A DNA stretch of 36,242 nt from Malikia spinosa (GCF_002980625.1 NZ_PVLR01000035.1:1-36242), one strand, 5' to 3'; shown: positions 16,193 to 32,010, numbered from the stretch's first letter. Notes: generated from the sequence alone by a model not told the origin. Translations and numbers: made by a program.

Positions 16193-18463
16193 ATGTCGTC
16201 ACTCAAAGAACTGGCTGAATTGCCGTCGGGATTCCCGGCGGCCTGGCGCTTGGCCGTCGCTGGCAGGCTGGGCGGCTCGCCGGTCCAGGCCTGGCTGGAG
16301 CTCGACCTCGACGCGCAGTTGCGTTTCGGTGCCGGCTTGCTGGTGGTCACGGCCGATCAGCTCTGGGCCTTCGAGGGTGGCCCCGACCAGCCCAGCCTGC
16401 GCAACTGGGCGCTGGACCAGGAGCTCAAGCTGCTGTGCAGCGACCACAACGGCGTCGGTCTGCTGGAGCTGGTGCAGGGCGGCGAGCGCATCGGCGCCTG
16501 GCGCTACACGCTGGGCGGCCATGTGCAGGCCAATCGGCTGCTCGAGCAGTTCGAGGCCAGGCGCGAATTCCTGCTGCATGGCAAGCCGCTGCAGCTGGCG
16601 CCCTTGAGCCTGTGCCCGCAATGCCAGTCGCCGCTCGACCCCGAACTCGACGAGTGCGAGGTCTGTGCCCGGGTGATCCACACGCCACCGTCGACCTGGA
16701 CCCTGTTGCGGCTGTGGCGCTTCGCCCATCCCTACCGCTGGCAGCTGCTGAGCGGCTTTTTGCTGACGCTGGCTGCGACCGCCGCCACCCTGGTGCCGCC
16801 CTATCTGACCATGCCGCTGATGGACCGGGTGCTGATTCCCTACCAGAACGGGCAGCCGATCGATACCGTGCTGGTGGGCTGGCTGCTCGGCGGCCTGTTC
16901 GGCTCGGCGCTGCTGGCCTGGGCGCTGGGCTGGATCAAGACCTATATCCTGGCGCTGGTGTCCGAGCGCATCGGCGCCGACCTGCGCACCACCACCTACG
17001 AGCACCTGCTCAAGCTCTCGCTCGAATACTTCGGTGGCCGCCGGACCGGTGACCTGATGGCGCGCATCGGCAACGAGACCGACCGCATCAACGTCTTCCT
17101 GTCGCTGCACCTGCTGGACTTCGCGACCGACGTGCTGATGATCCTGATGACGGCCGGCATCCTGTTCTCGATCAACCCGACGCTGGCGCTGGCGACCCTG
17201 CTGCCGCTGCCCTTCATCGGCTGGCTGATCCATGCCGTGCGCGACCGCCTGCGCACCGGCTTCGAGAAGATCGACCGGGTCTGGTCCGAGGTCACCAGCG
17301 TGCTGGCCGACACGATTCCGGGCATCCGGGTCGTCAAGGCCTTTGCCCAGGAGGACCGGGAGGCGCAGCGCTTCCGCGACGCCAACCGCTACAACCTCGA
17401 GGTCAACGACCGGCTGAACCGCCTGTGGTCGCTGTTTTCTCCGACCGTCTCGCTGCTGACCGAGATCGGCCTGCTGATGGTCTGGGGTTTCGGCATCTGG
17501 CTGGTGTCCAAGGACAGCATCTCGGTCGGTGTGCTGACGGCCTTCATCGCCTACATCGGCCGCTTCTACACAAGACTCGACTCGATGAGCCGGATCGTCT
17601 CGGTGACGCAGAAGGCGGCCTCCGGCGCCAAGCGGATCTTCGACATCCTGGATCATGTCTCGAGCGTGCCCGAGCCGGCCCAGCCGGTGGTGCTGCCCAA
17701 GATGCGCGGCAAGATCGAGATCCGTGGCGCGGGTTTCCGCTATGGCAACCGCGCGGTGATCCGTGACCTCGACCTGACCCTCAACGAGGGCGAGATGGTG
17801 GGCCTGGTCGGCCACAGCGGCTCTGGCAAGAGCACGCTGGTCAACCTGATCTGCCGCTTCTACGACCTGGCCGAGGGCGCGATCCTGGTCGACGGCACCG
17901 ACATCCGCCAGATGGGCATTGCCGACTACCGGCGCCATATCGGCCTGGTGCTGCAGGAGCCCTTCCTGTTCTTCGGCACCATCGCCGAGAACATCGCCTA
18001 CGGCAAGCCCGACGCGACGCGCGAGGAAATCGTCGCGGCCGCGCGCGCGGCACATGCGCATGACTTCATCCTGCGTCTGCCGCTGGGCTACGACTCGCTG
18101 GTCGGCGAACGCGGTCAGGGCCTGTCGGGCGGCGAGCGCCAGCGGATCTCGATCGCGCGTGCGCTGCTGATCGACCCGCGCATCCTGATCCTCGACGAGG
18201 CGACCTCGGCCGTCGATACCGAGACCGAAAAGGAAATCCAGAAGGCGCTCGACAACCTGGTCAAGGGCCGCACCACGATCGCGATCGCGCACCGCCTGTC
18301 CACCCTGCGCAAGGCCGATCGCCTGGTCGTGATGGACAAGGGCCTCAAGGTCGAGGAGGGTTCGCACGACGAGCTGATCGCGCGCGAAGGCGCTTATTTC
18401 CGCCTCTACCAGGCGCAGCAGCGCCAGGCCGAGGCCAACCGCGACCTGCTGCCCGAGGAATGA
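16193..18463 (+). CDS. ABC exporter with N-terminal zinc ribbon, linked to cyanophycin genes
   Basis: 756-residue half-transporter. Residues 1-135 form an N-terminal cytosolic domain of unknown fold, followed by a zinc ribbon CPQC...CEVC (Cys141, 144, 155, 158). A six-helix exporter membrane domain (about 180-475) and an ATPase domain (about 505-740) follow, with Walker A GHSGSGKST at 540-548, Q-loop LQEPF, signature LSGGE at 644-648, Walker B ILILDEA at 664-670 and switch His700. All catalytic motifs are intact, so a homodimer should be active. It is divergent from cphA' and overlaps the DUF1854 gene by 4 bp. The same exporter/DUF1854 pair is known beside cyanophycin genes in other proteobacteria, hence the family label 'cyanophycin metabolism-associated'; the substrate is not known. 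The ATG at 16193 lacks a Shine-Dalgarno. Confidence 0.92.
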   Translation: MSSLKELAELPSGFPAAWRLAVAGRLGGSPVQAWLELDLDAQLRFGAGLLVVTADQLWAFEGGPDQPSLRNWALDQELKLLCSDHNGVGLLELVQGGERIGAWRYTLGGHVQANRLLEQFEARREFLLHGKPLQLAPLSLCPQCQSPLDPELDECEVCARVIHTPPSTWTLLRLWRFAHPYRWQLLSGFLLTLAATAATLVPPYLTMPLMDRVLIPYQNGQPIDTVLVGWLLGGLFGSALLAWALGWIKTYILALVSERIGADLRTTTYEHLLKLSLEYFGGRRTGDLMARIGNETDRINVFLSLHLLDFATDVLMILMTAGILFSINPTLALATLLPLPFIGWLIHAVRDRLRTGFEKIDRVWSEVTSVLADTIPGIRVVKAFAQEDREAQRFRDANRYNLEVNDRLNRLWSLFSPTVSLLTEIGLLMVWGFGIWLVSKDSISVGVLTAFIAYIGRFYTRLDSMSRIVSVTQKAASGAKRIFDILDHVSSVPEPAQPVVLPKMRGKIEIRGAGFRYGNRAVIRDLDLTLNEGEMVGLVGHSGSGKSTLVNLICRFYDLAEGAILVDGTDIRQMGIADYRRHIGLVLQEPFLFFGTIAENIAYGKPDATREEIVAAARAAHAHDFILRLPLGYDSLVGERGQGLSGGERQRISIARALLIDPRILILDEATSAVDTETEKEIQKALDNLVKGRTTIAIAHRLSTLRKADRLVVMDKGLKVEEGSHDELIAREGAYFRLYQAQQRQAEANRDLLPEE

Positions 18464-18933
18464 ACACCATGCACAACTTGCGCATCGAACGCAACCCGCT
18501 GGGCCGACTCAAGGTCCAGACCCCCGACGGCGCTGTCCACGAGCCGGTCACGGCCGTGCGCGCCTTCCCGATCCAGACGCCGGCGGCCAATATCTCGCTG
18601 GTCGGCCCCAGCGGCCACGAAGTGGCCTGGATCGCCGACCTGGCCGGATTGCCGCCCGAGCAGCGCGCGCTGCTCGAACAGGAACTGCACCAGCGCGAGT
18701 TCATGCCGCTGATCCAGCGCCTGGTCGCGGTCAGCTCGTTCGCGACTCCGAGCACCTGGACCGTCGATACCGATCGCGGCCGCTGCCAGTTCGTGCTCAA
18801 GGGCGAGGAGGACCTGCGCCGCCTCAATCCGACCACCTTGCTGGTGCACGACAGCCATGGCGTGCAGTTCATGATCCGCGACCCGCTGTCGCTCGACAAG
18901 GCCAGCCGCAAGCTGCTCGACCGCTTCCTGTGA
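18460..18933 (+). CDS. DUF1854 protein associated with cyanophycin metabolism
   Basis: 157 residues, soluble, no signal peptide. The sequence matches the DUF1854 family: an N-terminal beta-rich part with RNPLGRLKV and VRAFPIQTP, the motif WIADLAGLP, then EFMPLIQRL and a C-terminal half with STWTVDTDRG, GEEDLRRL and LLVHDSHGVQF. Its ATG overlaps the exporter stop by 4 bp, so the two are translationally coupled. Fixed linkage to an exporter with a zinc ribbon suggests it works with that transporter, possibly as a cytosolic adaptor. No biochemical role is established. An ATG at 18469 is an alternative start. Confidence 0.85.
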   Translation: MNTMHNLRIERNPLGRLKVQTPDGAVHEPVTAVRAFPIQTPAANISLVGPSGHEVAWIADLAGLPPEQRALLEQELHQREFMPLIQRLVAVSSFATPSTWTVDTDRGRCQFVLKGEEDLRRLNPTTLLVHDSHGVQFMIRDPLSLDKASRKLLDRFL

Positions 18934-18947
18934 TGGCTCGCTGATTC

Positions 18948-19925
18948 ATGCATCACCCCAATCCCCGCGCCTTGCTCAAGCCCGCGATGCGCGGCGTGCT
19001 CGACCGCATCGCGCGGGCGCAGCGCATGCCGCTGCATCTGCTGACGCCCGAACAGGCCAAGACCTTCTACGAGGCCGGCGCCAGCGTGCTCGACCTGCCG
19101 CCGCACAAGCTCAAACGGGTCGAGCAGCTCAGCGTGCCGATGCGCGACGGCACCCAGGTCGCAGCCCGGCTCTATGCGCCCGCGCTGCCTGATGAAGCGC
19201 CTGGCCTGCCGGTGCTGCTTTATCTGCATGGCGGTGGCTTCACGGTCGGCAGCCTCAACACCCACGACAGCCTGTGCCGGCATCTGTCGCACCTGGCGCA
19301 TTGCGCGGTGCTCTCGCTCGACTACCGGCTGGCCCCTGAGCACCGCTTCCCGACCGCGGTCGATGACTGCTGGGACGGTCTGGTCTGGCTGCGCGAGCAG
19401 GCGGCCGGACTCGGGCTGGACCCGGACCGGATCGCCGTCGGCGGCGACAGCGCGGGCGGCACGCTGAGCCTGGTGACCGCGATCCAGGCGCGTGACGCCG
19501 GCATCGGGCTGGCCCTGCAGTTGCTGTTCTACCCGGGTTGCGCGGCGCGTGCCGATACCCCTTCGCACAAGACCTTTGCGCACGGCTTTTTGCTTGAGGC
19601 TGAGGCGATCGACTGGTTCTTCGGCCATTACCTCGGCCGCGACGAGGAGCACGAGGACTGGCGCTTTGCCCCGCTGCTGGCGCATGACCTCGGCGGCGTC
19701 GCGCCGGCCTGGTTCGGCCTGGCCGAATGCGATCCGCTGGTTGACGAGGGCGTGCTGATGGCGGACCGGCTGCGCATGAGCGGGGTGCCGGTCGAGCTCG
19801 AGATCTACCGCGGCATGGTGCACGACTTCATCAAGATGGGACGCGCCATTCCCGACGCGCTGACCGCACACCAGGACGCGGCCAGGGCGCTGCGCCAGGC
19901 GTTCGGGCTGGCGCCGTTGGCCTGA
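18948..19925 (+). CDS. Alpha/beta hydrolase, hormone-sensitive-lipase family esterase
   Basis: 325 residues. HGGGF at 94-98 forms the oxyanion hole, the nucleophile is Ser168 in GGDSAGG, and the other triad members are probably Asp262 (CDPLVDE) and His292 (MVHDFIKM). DYRLAPEH and FPTAVDD are also typical of the HSL/bacterial acetyl-hydrolase family. No signal peptide is present, so it is cytosolic. It should cleave short or medium acyl esters; the real substrate cannot be read from the sequence. It begins 14 bp after the DUF1854 stop on the same strand, so it may be in the exporter transcript, but there is no known link to cyanophycin. Confidence 0.9.
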   Translation: MHHPNPRALLKPAMRGVLDRIARAQRMPLHLLTPEQAKTFYEAGASVLDLPPHKLKRVEQLSVPMRDGTQVAARLYAPALPDEAPGLPVLLYLHGGGFTVGSLNTHDSLCRHLSHLAHCAVLSLDYRLAPEHRFPTAVDDCWDGLVWLREQAAGLGLDPDRIAVGGDSAGGTLSLVTAIQARDAGIGLALQLLFYPGCAARADTPSHKTFAHGFLLEAEAIDWFFGHYLGRDEEHEDWRFAPLLAHDLGGVAPAWFGLAECDPLVDEGVLMADRLRMSGVPVELEIYRGMVHDFIKMGRAIPDALTAHQDAARALRQAFGLAPLA

Positions 19926-19992
19926 AAGATCGGCAGCAGGCCTTCCTCGTGGCCGATGCGGTGAGTGCCTGGAACGCGCAAGACCACGAGGC

Positions 19993-20022
19993 TTACAAGT
20001 TTTCCCGTGAAAACTTACAATG
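19993..20022 (+). promoter_or_regulatory. Promoter with embedded palindrome upstream of the YgiQ gene
   Basis: AAGTTTTC-ccgt-GAAAACTT (19997-20016) is a perfect 8-bp inverted repeat in a short AT-rich patch. TACAAT (20017-20022, 5 of 6 to the -10 consensus) follows it directly, and TTACAA (19993-19998, 3 of 6) sits 18 bp upstream as a weak -35. The palindrome would fill the spacer, the usual place for a repressor site. Transcription would start about 20 bp before the ATG. The regulator is unknown. Confidence 0.5.
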
Positions 20023-20049
20023 TCGGGTTGTCCCGGACCCAGGCCCGCC

Positions 20050-22536
<2,487 letters not shown>

Positions 22537-22539
22537 GCC

Positions 22540-22854
22540 ATGACCTGGTTGGTTTTATTCGTAGCCGGTCTGTTGGAAGTCGCCTGGGCCATCGGGCTGA
22601 AGTACACCGAAGGGTTCACCCGCTTCTGGCCGACTGTCGGCACGGTCGCGGCGATGGTCGCCAGCATCGGCTTGCTCGGCCTGGCGATGCGGACCTTGCC
22701 GGTGGGTACCGCCTATGCGGTCTGGACCGGCATCGGAGCGGTCGGCACTGTCTTGTTCGGGATCATCCTGTTCGGCGAGCCCGCCACCGTGGCCCGGCTG
22801 GTTTGTGTCGGCCTCATCCTGGCGGGAATCGTGGGCCTGAAGCTGACGGCCTGA
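22540..22854 (+). CDS. gdx: Small multidrug resistance protein, Gdx/SugE guanidinium exporter type
   Basis: 104 residues with four hydrophobic helices and the invariant membrane Glu13 in [15 protein letters not shown]. The [18 protein letters not shown] segment and the second-helix pattern are of the Gdx (SugE) subtype, which exports guanidinium in exchange for protons, rather than the polyaromatic-drug EmrE subtype. It works as an antiparallel dimer in the inner membrane. It starts 3 bp after the ygiQ stop, so it must be translated from that transcript. There is no room for a guanidine riboswitch, which often controls this family. It ends before the terminator at 22906-22935. Confidence 0.92.
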   Translation: MTWLVLFVAGLLEVAWAIGLKYTEGFTRFWPTVGTVAAMVASIGLLGLAMRTLPVGTAYAVWTGIGAVGTVLFGIILFGEPATVARLVCVGLILAGIVGLKLTA

Positions 22855-22878
22855 TCGGCCAGATCCAGATCAAGTGCC

Positions 22879-22896
22879 TCACTGATGAATCAGTGA
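22879..22896. repeat. Short palindrome after gdx
   Basis: TCACTGAT-ga-ATCAGTGA is a perfect 8-bp inverted repeat with a 2-base centre, 24 bp after the gdx stop and 9 bp before the main terminator hairpin. It has no T-run. It may be a second 3' hairpin protecting mRNA ends, or chance. Confidence 0.5.
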
Positions 22897-22905
22897 ACAC
22901 CATGC

Positions 22906-22935
22906 AAGAAGGGCGCCCCTCGGGGCGCCCTTCTT
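22906..22935. terminator. Bidirectional terminator between gdx and pobA
   Basis: AAGAAGGGCGCCCC-tc-GGGGCGCCCTTCTT is a perfect 14-bp inverted repeat between two convergent genes. The A/T-rich ends allow it to work on both strands, although the T-tract is short and interrupted by C. Confidence 0.8.
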
Positions 22936-22970
22936 GTGTCAGCCCATGCGGCTGGATGCCGCCATGGTGA

Positions 22971-24300
<1,330 letters not shown>

Positions 24301-24329
24301 TTAATGACCGAATGGAACTGGAGAGCTGC

Positions 24330-25160
24330 ATGACCATCGCACGCGCCGATTTCATCGAGGGCATGGCCAAGGGAATGGCGGTGCTCGAGAGCTTCGACAC
24401 CGAGCGCCAGCGCCTGAACGCGACCCAGGCCGCGCAGCGCGCCGGCCTGACGCGCGCAGCGGCCAGGCGCCATCTGCTGACGCTCGCGCACCTGGGCTAC
24501 CTCGAGAGCGATGGCAGCCATTTCTGGCTGTCGGCCAAGGTGCTGCGCTTTTCCGGCAGCTACCTGGCCAGCGCCCGGCTGCCGCGCACGGTCCAGCCGA
24601 CGCTGAACCGGCTGGCGGCGCAGACGCGCGACGCCTATTCGGTCGCGGTGCTCGAGGGCGATGCGGTTGTGATCGTGGCGCGCAGTGCGGCGGCGCTGGC
24701 GCCGGATTGGGCCGCGGACTGGGATAGCAGCTCGCTGGCCGCCGGGCTGCCAGCACCCGCCAGCGCGCGGCTGATGGCCTACGGCCTGCACCTGGGCGCG
24801 CGACTGCCGGCGCACGCCAGCTCGACCGGCCGCGTGCTGCTGGCGTCCTTGCCCGAGCCCGAACTGGCGGCCTGGTTCGAGGGCAGGGCGCTGGCGCGCC
24901 TGACGCCTTATACCGTGACCGATCCCGGCGCGCTGCGCAAGATCCTGGAGCAGATCCGGCAGCAGGACTGCTGCATTGCGAGCGAGGAGCACGAGATCGG
25001 CGTCCATGCGGTCGCGGTGCCGCTGCGCAATCTGCAGGGAAAAACCGTCGGCGCGCTCAATGCCGTGCTGACGCCGGCGCGACTCGCCAGGGGCGCGATC
25101 CAGCGCGAGTTGCTGCCCTTGTTGCAGGATGCGGCGCGCGAATTGCGGGCGCTTCTCTAG
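24330..25160 (+). CDS. pobR: IclR-family regulator of 4-hydroxybenzoate catabolism (PobR/PcaR type)
   Basis: 276 residues. An N-terminal winged helix-turn-helix (about 12-70) has recognition region [17 protein letters not shown] and wing [14 protein letters not shown]. An IclR effector domain fills the rest, with the typical [10 protein letters not shown] segment, [21 protein letters not shown] and a C-terminal dimerisation helix. Members of the PcaR/PcaU/PobR group bind protocatechuate, beta-ketoadipate or 4-hydroxybenzoate. The divergent pobA neighbour makes 4-hydroxybenzoate the likely effector. A GGAGAG ribosome site seven bases before the ATG at 24330 decides the start over the ATG at 24312. 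The unrelated purL gene starts 43 bp downstream. Confidence 0.88.
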   Translation: MTIARADFIEGMAKGMAVLESFDTERQRLNATQAAQRAGLTRAAARRHLLTLAHLGYLESDGSHFWLSAKVLRFSGSYLASARLPRTVQPTLNRLAAQTRDAYSVAVLEGDAVVIVARSAAALAPDWAADWDSSSLAAGLPAPASARLMAYGLHLGARLPAHASSTGRVLLASLPEPELAAWFEGRALARLTPYTVTDPGALRKILEQIRQQDCCIASEEHEIGVHAVAVPLRNLQGKTVGALNAVLTPARLARGAIQRELLPLLQDAARELRALL

Positions 25161-25203
25161 GGGCAGTAAAATTCCGGGTCTTTCTCCCACTACAGGCCAC
25201 CCC

Positions 25204-29226
<4,023 letters not shown>

Positions 29227-29230
29227 TCGC

Positions 29231-29314
29231 CCGGGCGGCCAGGCCGCCCCGGCTTTTCGCGAACTGAGCGCCCACTGAAGCAGCCGGCTTGACCTCCATC
29301 AAGCCGGCTTTTTT
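29231..29314 (+). terminator. purL terminator, possibly two hairpins
   Basis: AGCCGGCTTGA (29282-29292) pairs perfectly with TCAAGCCGGCT (29299-29309) around a 6-base loop and runs into six Ts, a strong terminator. An earlier GC-rich hairpin GGGCGG/CCGCCC lies at 29233-29249 and is followed by CTTTTCG; it may act as a weaker first stop. Confidence 0.85.
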
Positions 29315-29322
29315 CTGCGCGC

Positions 29323-29363
29323 TTGATTTTTATCAAGCCTGATCGCGGCAAACTGCCTAGACT
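29323..29363 (+). promoter_or_regulatory. FNR/CRP-type box and -10 element of the hemerythrin gene
   Basis: TTGAT-TTTT-ATCAA at 29323-29336 is an exact match to the FNR/ANR consensus (TTGAT N4 ATCAA). TAGACT at 29358-29363 (4 of 6 to TATAAT) would set a start near 29370, placing the box centre at about -41, the classical class II activator position. DNR/NnrR-type regulators use a similar site, so the signal could be low oxygen or nitric oxide. Confidence 0.72.
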
Positions 29364-29396
29364 GTTAGTCAGTACACCCCTAAATGAGGAGACACA

Positions 29397-29927
29397 ATGA
29401 GCCAGACAGACCAACCGATCGCCGATTTCTCGCAATGCCACGAGGGCATCTTCAAGAAGCTCGACCAGTTGAGCGAATTGCCCGCGCTGCTTGAGCCGGC
29501 GCAGCGTGCACGCGAGGTGGCGGAAAAGTCACTCGAGTTCTTCCGCGAAGCCATCTTCGAGCACCACCTCGACGAGGAGCGCGAGCTGTTTACCGCCGTG
29601 CTCGAGAGCGCACTCGATGACGCCGAGCGCTTCAAGGTCCAGTCCATGAACAAGCGCCTGACCGACGAGCACCGCGAACTCGAGAAGATCTGGAAGAGCC
29701 TGGAGTCAGGCCTCAAGAAGGTCGTCAAGGGCCAGTTCGGCGAGGTCAATGTCGCCGACCTGTCGCGCCTGGTCAGCCAGTACCGGGCCCATGCCCAGTT
29801 CGAGGAGCAGGAATACCTGCCGCTGGCGCAGCAGATCCTGGGCCGCAACGGCAATCACATGGCGGCGCTGGGCCTGTCGCTGCACATGCGCCACCAGAAC
29901 CCGACCGCGTTCCAGTTCTACGTCTGA
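29397..29927 (+). CDS. Hemerythrin HHE domain protein
   Basis: 176 residues, all-helical, soluble. Candidate di-iron ligands are His15, His56/His57, Glu60/Glu61 (HHLDEERELF), His92 (TDEHRELE), His132 and Glu136/Glu137 (HAQFEEQEY), the order expected of a four-helix hemerythrin bundle. Such proteins bind O2 or react with NO or peroxide and some help repair iron centres. A strong ribosome site GAGGAGA lies five bases before the ATG. It is a single-gene transcript between the purL terminator and its own terminator, behind an FNR-type box, which fits a role under low oxygen or nitrosative stress. The exact activity is not known. Confidence 0.88.
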   Translation: MSQTDQPIADFSQCHEGIFKKLDQLSELPALLEPAQRAREVAEKSLEFFREAIFEHHLDEERELFTAVLESALDDAERFKVQSMNKRLTDEHRELEKIWKSLESGLKKVVKGQFGEVNVADLSRLVSQYRAHAQFEEQEYLPLAQQILGRNGNHMAALGLSLHMRHQNPTAFQFYV

Positions 29928-29944
29928 ACGCGCTGATCGGCACT

Positions 29945-29984
29945 AAAAACCCCGCCTCAGGCTTACGGCCCTGGCGGGGTTTTT
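29945..29984. terminator. Bidirectional terminator between the hemerythrin gene and rlhA
   Basis: AAAAACCCCGCC (29945-29956) and GGCGGGGTTTTT (29973-29984) form a 12-bp stem with A- and T-tracts on either side, so it works for both convergent genes. Confidence 0.88.
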
Positions 29985-29994
29985 CGTTGCTGGT

Positions 29995-31980
29995 TCAGTT
30001 TGCAGGTGCTGCAGCCGGCCTTGTGCGGTAGAACTGCAACGGCACGGCAGCCGCCTGGTTGATCACGCTGCGCTTGATCTTGCCGACCACATGCATCTCG
30101 CAGGGCTTGCAGTCAAAGCGCAGCGTCAGCTTTTCCTTGCCGTTGATCAGCTGCAGCGGCTCGGCCTTGACTTGGCCCTGCACGCCGGTCACGCCCTTGG
30201 CCTGCTTCGGGCACAAGCTCAAGGAGAAGCGCACGCAATGCTTGGTGATCATCAGGCTGACTTCGCCTTCCTCTTCCTGGCTCTCGTAGGCCGCCGCGAT
30301 CACCTTGACGCCGTGGCGGGCGTAGAAGTCGCGCGCCTTGTGGTTGTAGACGTTGGCCAGGTAGGTCAGCGTGTCCTCGGGGTAGGGGGCCGGCGGCTCG
30401 ACAGGAACGGCGCGCGGCAGGCGCTGCAGCGCATTGGCGCGCGCCGCCTCCAGCTGTGCCACCGCATCGCGGCGCAGCGTGTTGAGCAGCGAAGCCGGCA
30501 CGAAACGGGGGCCTGACAGCGCCAGCGTGACATCGATCGGCGTGAATAACGTTTCGCCCAGGCGCTCGAGCTGCTCGCGCAGCTTGGCATCGGCCTGCGA
30601 CGGGTCCTTGGCCGGCTGCAGCGCCAGGCTGGCGCTGGCCTCGCCACAGTGGCCGTCCTCGTCGGTCAGGCTCAGGCGCAGGCCGCCCTCGGTCTCCTTT
30701 AGCTTGATCCAGGCGCCGATCCGGCGCTCGGCCGATTTCTTCTCGAGCGCGCGCACCCAGTCCATGCTGCGGTTGCGGTTGACCTCGACCCCCTTGCGCA
30801 GGTCCTTGAAGCCGTCCATCGGGTCCTTCGGGAAAATCCGCCAGATCCGGCCGCCTTCGGCTCCCTTGCCGAGCTTTTCCACCCGGTTTGTCTGCAGGCC
30901 GACCAGTTCCTTTTGCAGGTCGTAGTAGCACAGACCGTCGCCGTTGGCCAGCTCCAGGCTGGGGTCGCTGAGCTCGAGATCGACGCTGTCGCTGTTGATC
31001 TTGCTGACCCAGCCGATGGCCTGGCCCGGGTTCTTCGGGCTGTCGAAGGCACCGATGTCCTCCTTGCGGCCCTGCACGAAGTAGTCGGTGAACTCGCGGT
31101 TGAAGTTCTGGTCCGGGTCGGGCTGGAAGAAGAAGGTGCATTCGCCACTCGACGCACGCGCGAGCTCGGGCCGCTGCTCCAGGATCTCGTCGAGCAGGAC
31201 CCGGTAATGCGCCGTGATGTTCTTCACATAGCCCATGTCCTTGTAGCGGCCCTCGATCTTGAAGCTGCGCACGCCGGCGTCGATCAGCGCGGCCAGGTTC
31301 TCGCTCTGGTTGTTGTCCTTCATCGACAGCACATGCTTGTCGTGCGCGATGATGCGGCCCTGGGCGTCCTTGACCTCGTAGGGCAGGCGGCAGGCCTGCG
31401 AGCAGTCGCCGCGGTTGGCGCTGCGCCCGGTGTGGGCATGGCTGATGAAGCATTGCCCGCTGTAGGCCACGCAGAGCGCGCCGTGGACGAAGAACTCGAT
31501 GTTGCAGCGCTCGGGGTCGGTCGCGGCGCGGATGGCAGCGATCTGGTTCAGCGTCAGCTCGCGCGCCAGCACGATCTGGGAGAGGCCGGCGTCCTGCAGG
31601 AAGCGCGCCTTTTCGGGCGTGCGGATGTCGGTCTGGGTGCTCGCGTGCAGCTGGATCGGCGGCAGGTCAAGCTCGAGCAGGCCCATGTCCTGGATGATCA
31701 GCGCGTCGGCGCCGGCGTTGTAGAGCTGATGGATCAGCTTGCGTGCGGGTTCGAGTTCGTCGTCGCGCAGGATGGTGTTGAGCGTGACGAAGACCCGGCT
31801 CTGGTAGCGGTGTGCGTGCCGGACCAGGCGCGCGATGTCCTGCACCGAGTTTTCCGCGCTGGCGCGGGCGCCGAACGACGGTCCGCCGATGTAGATGGCG
31901 TCGGCGCCGTGGTTGACGGCTTCGATGCCGATGTCGGCATCGCGCGCGGGGGACAGGAGTTCGAGCTGGTGAGGGAGCAT
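29995..31980 (-). CDS. rlhA: U32-family 23S rRNA 5-hydroxycytidine C2501 synthase
   Basis: 661 residues, like E. coli RlhA (YdcP) and much longer than the tRNA hydroxylase TrhP (YegQ, about 450). The N-terminal U32 domain opens with LELLSPARD and contains GADAIYIGGPSFGAR, QLHASTQTDIRT and the cysteine region Cys170, Cys177, Cys193, Cys197 (in GRSANRGDCSQACRLPYEV), probable Fe-S ligands. SFKIEGRYKDMGYV also matches. The C-terminal part (about 380-650) is the extension specific to the RlhA group. In E. coli the enzyme hydroxylates C2501 of 23S rRNA with prephenate-derived chemistry. No Shine-Dalgarno is evident before the ATG at 31980. It is last in a leftward run starting at ygfZ. Confidence 0.9.
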   Translation of the reverse strand: MLPHQLELLSPARDADIGIEAVNHGADAIYIGGPSFGARASAENSVQDIARLVRHAHRYQSRVFVTLNTILRDDELEPARKLIHQLYNAGADALIIQDMGLLELDLPPIQLHASTQTDIRTPEKARFLQDAGLSQIVLARELTLNQIAAIRAATDPERCNIEFFVHGALCVAYSGQCFISHAHTGRSANRGDCSQACRLPYEVKDAQGRIIAHDKHVLSMKDNNQSENLAALIDAGVRSFKIEGRYKDMGYVKNITAHYRVLLDEILEQRPELARASSGECTFFFQPDPDQNFNREFTDYFVQGRKEDIGAFDSPKNPGQAIGWVSKINSDSVDLELSDPSLELANGDGLCYYDLQKELVGLQTNRVEKLGKGAEGGRIWRIFPKDPMDGFKDLRKGVEVNRNRSMDWVRALEKKSAERRIGAWIKLKETEGGLRLSLTDEDGHCGEASASLALQPAKDPSQADAKLREQLERLGETLFTPIDVTLALSGPRFVPASLLNTLRRDAVAQLEAARANALQRLPRAVPVEPPAPYPEDTLTYLANVYNHKARDFYARHGVKVIAAAYESQEEEGEVSLMITKHCVRFSLSLCPKQAKGVTGVQGQVKAEPLQLINGKEKLTLRFDCKPCEMHVVGKIKRSVINQAAAVPLQFYRTRPAAAPAN

Positions 31981-32010
31981 GAGACGGCTAGGGGCTGATA
32001 GGCAAGCCCG

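Noticed and set aside
16199-18367. 722-codon frame antisense to the ABC exporter
   Set aside because: Shadow; Gln/Arg/His-rich translation without motif.
22537-22539. Guanidine riboswitch before the Gdx-type gene
   Set aside because: Only three bases separate it from ygiQ, so there is no space for one, and none is visible before ygiQ.
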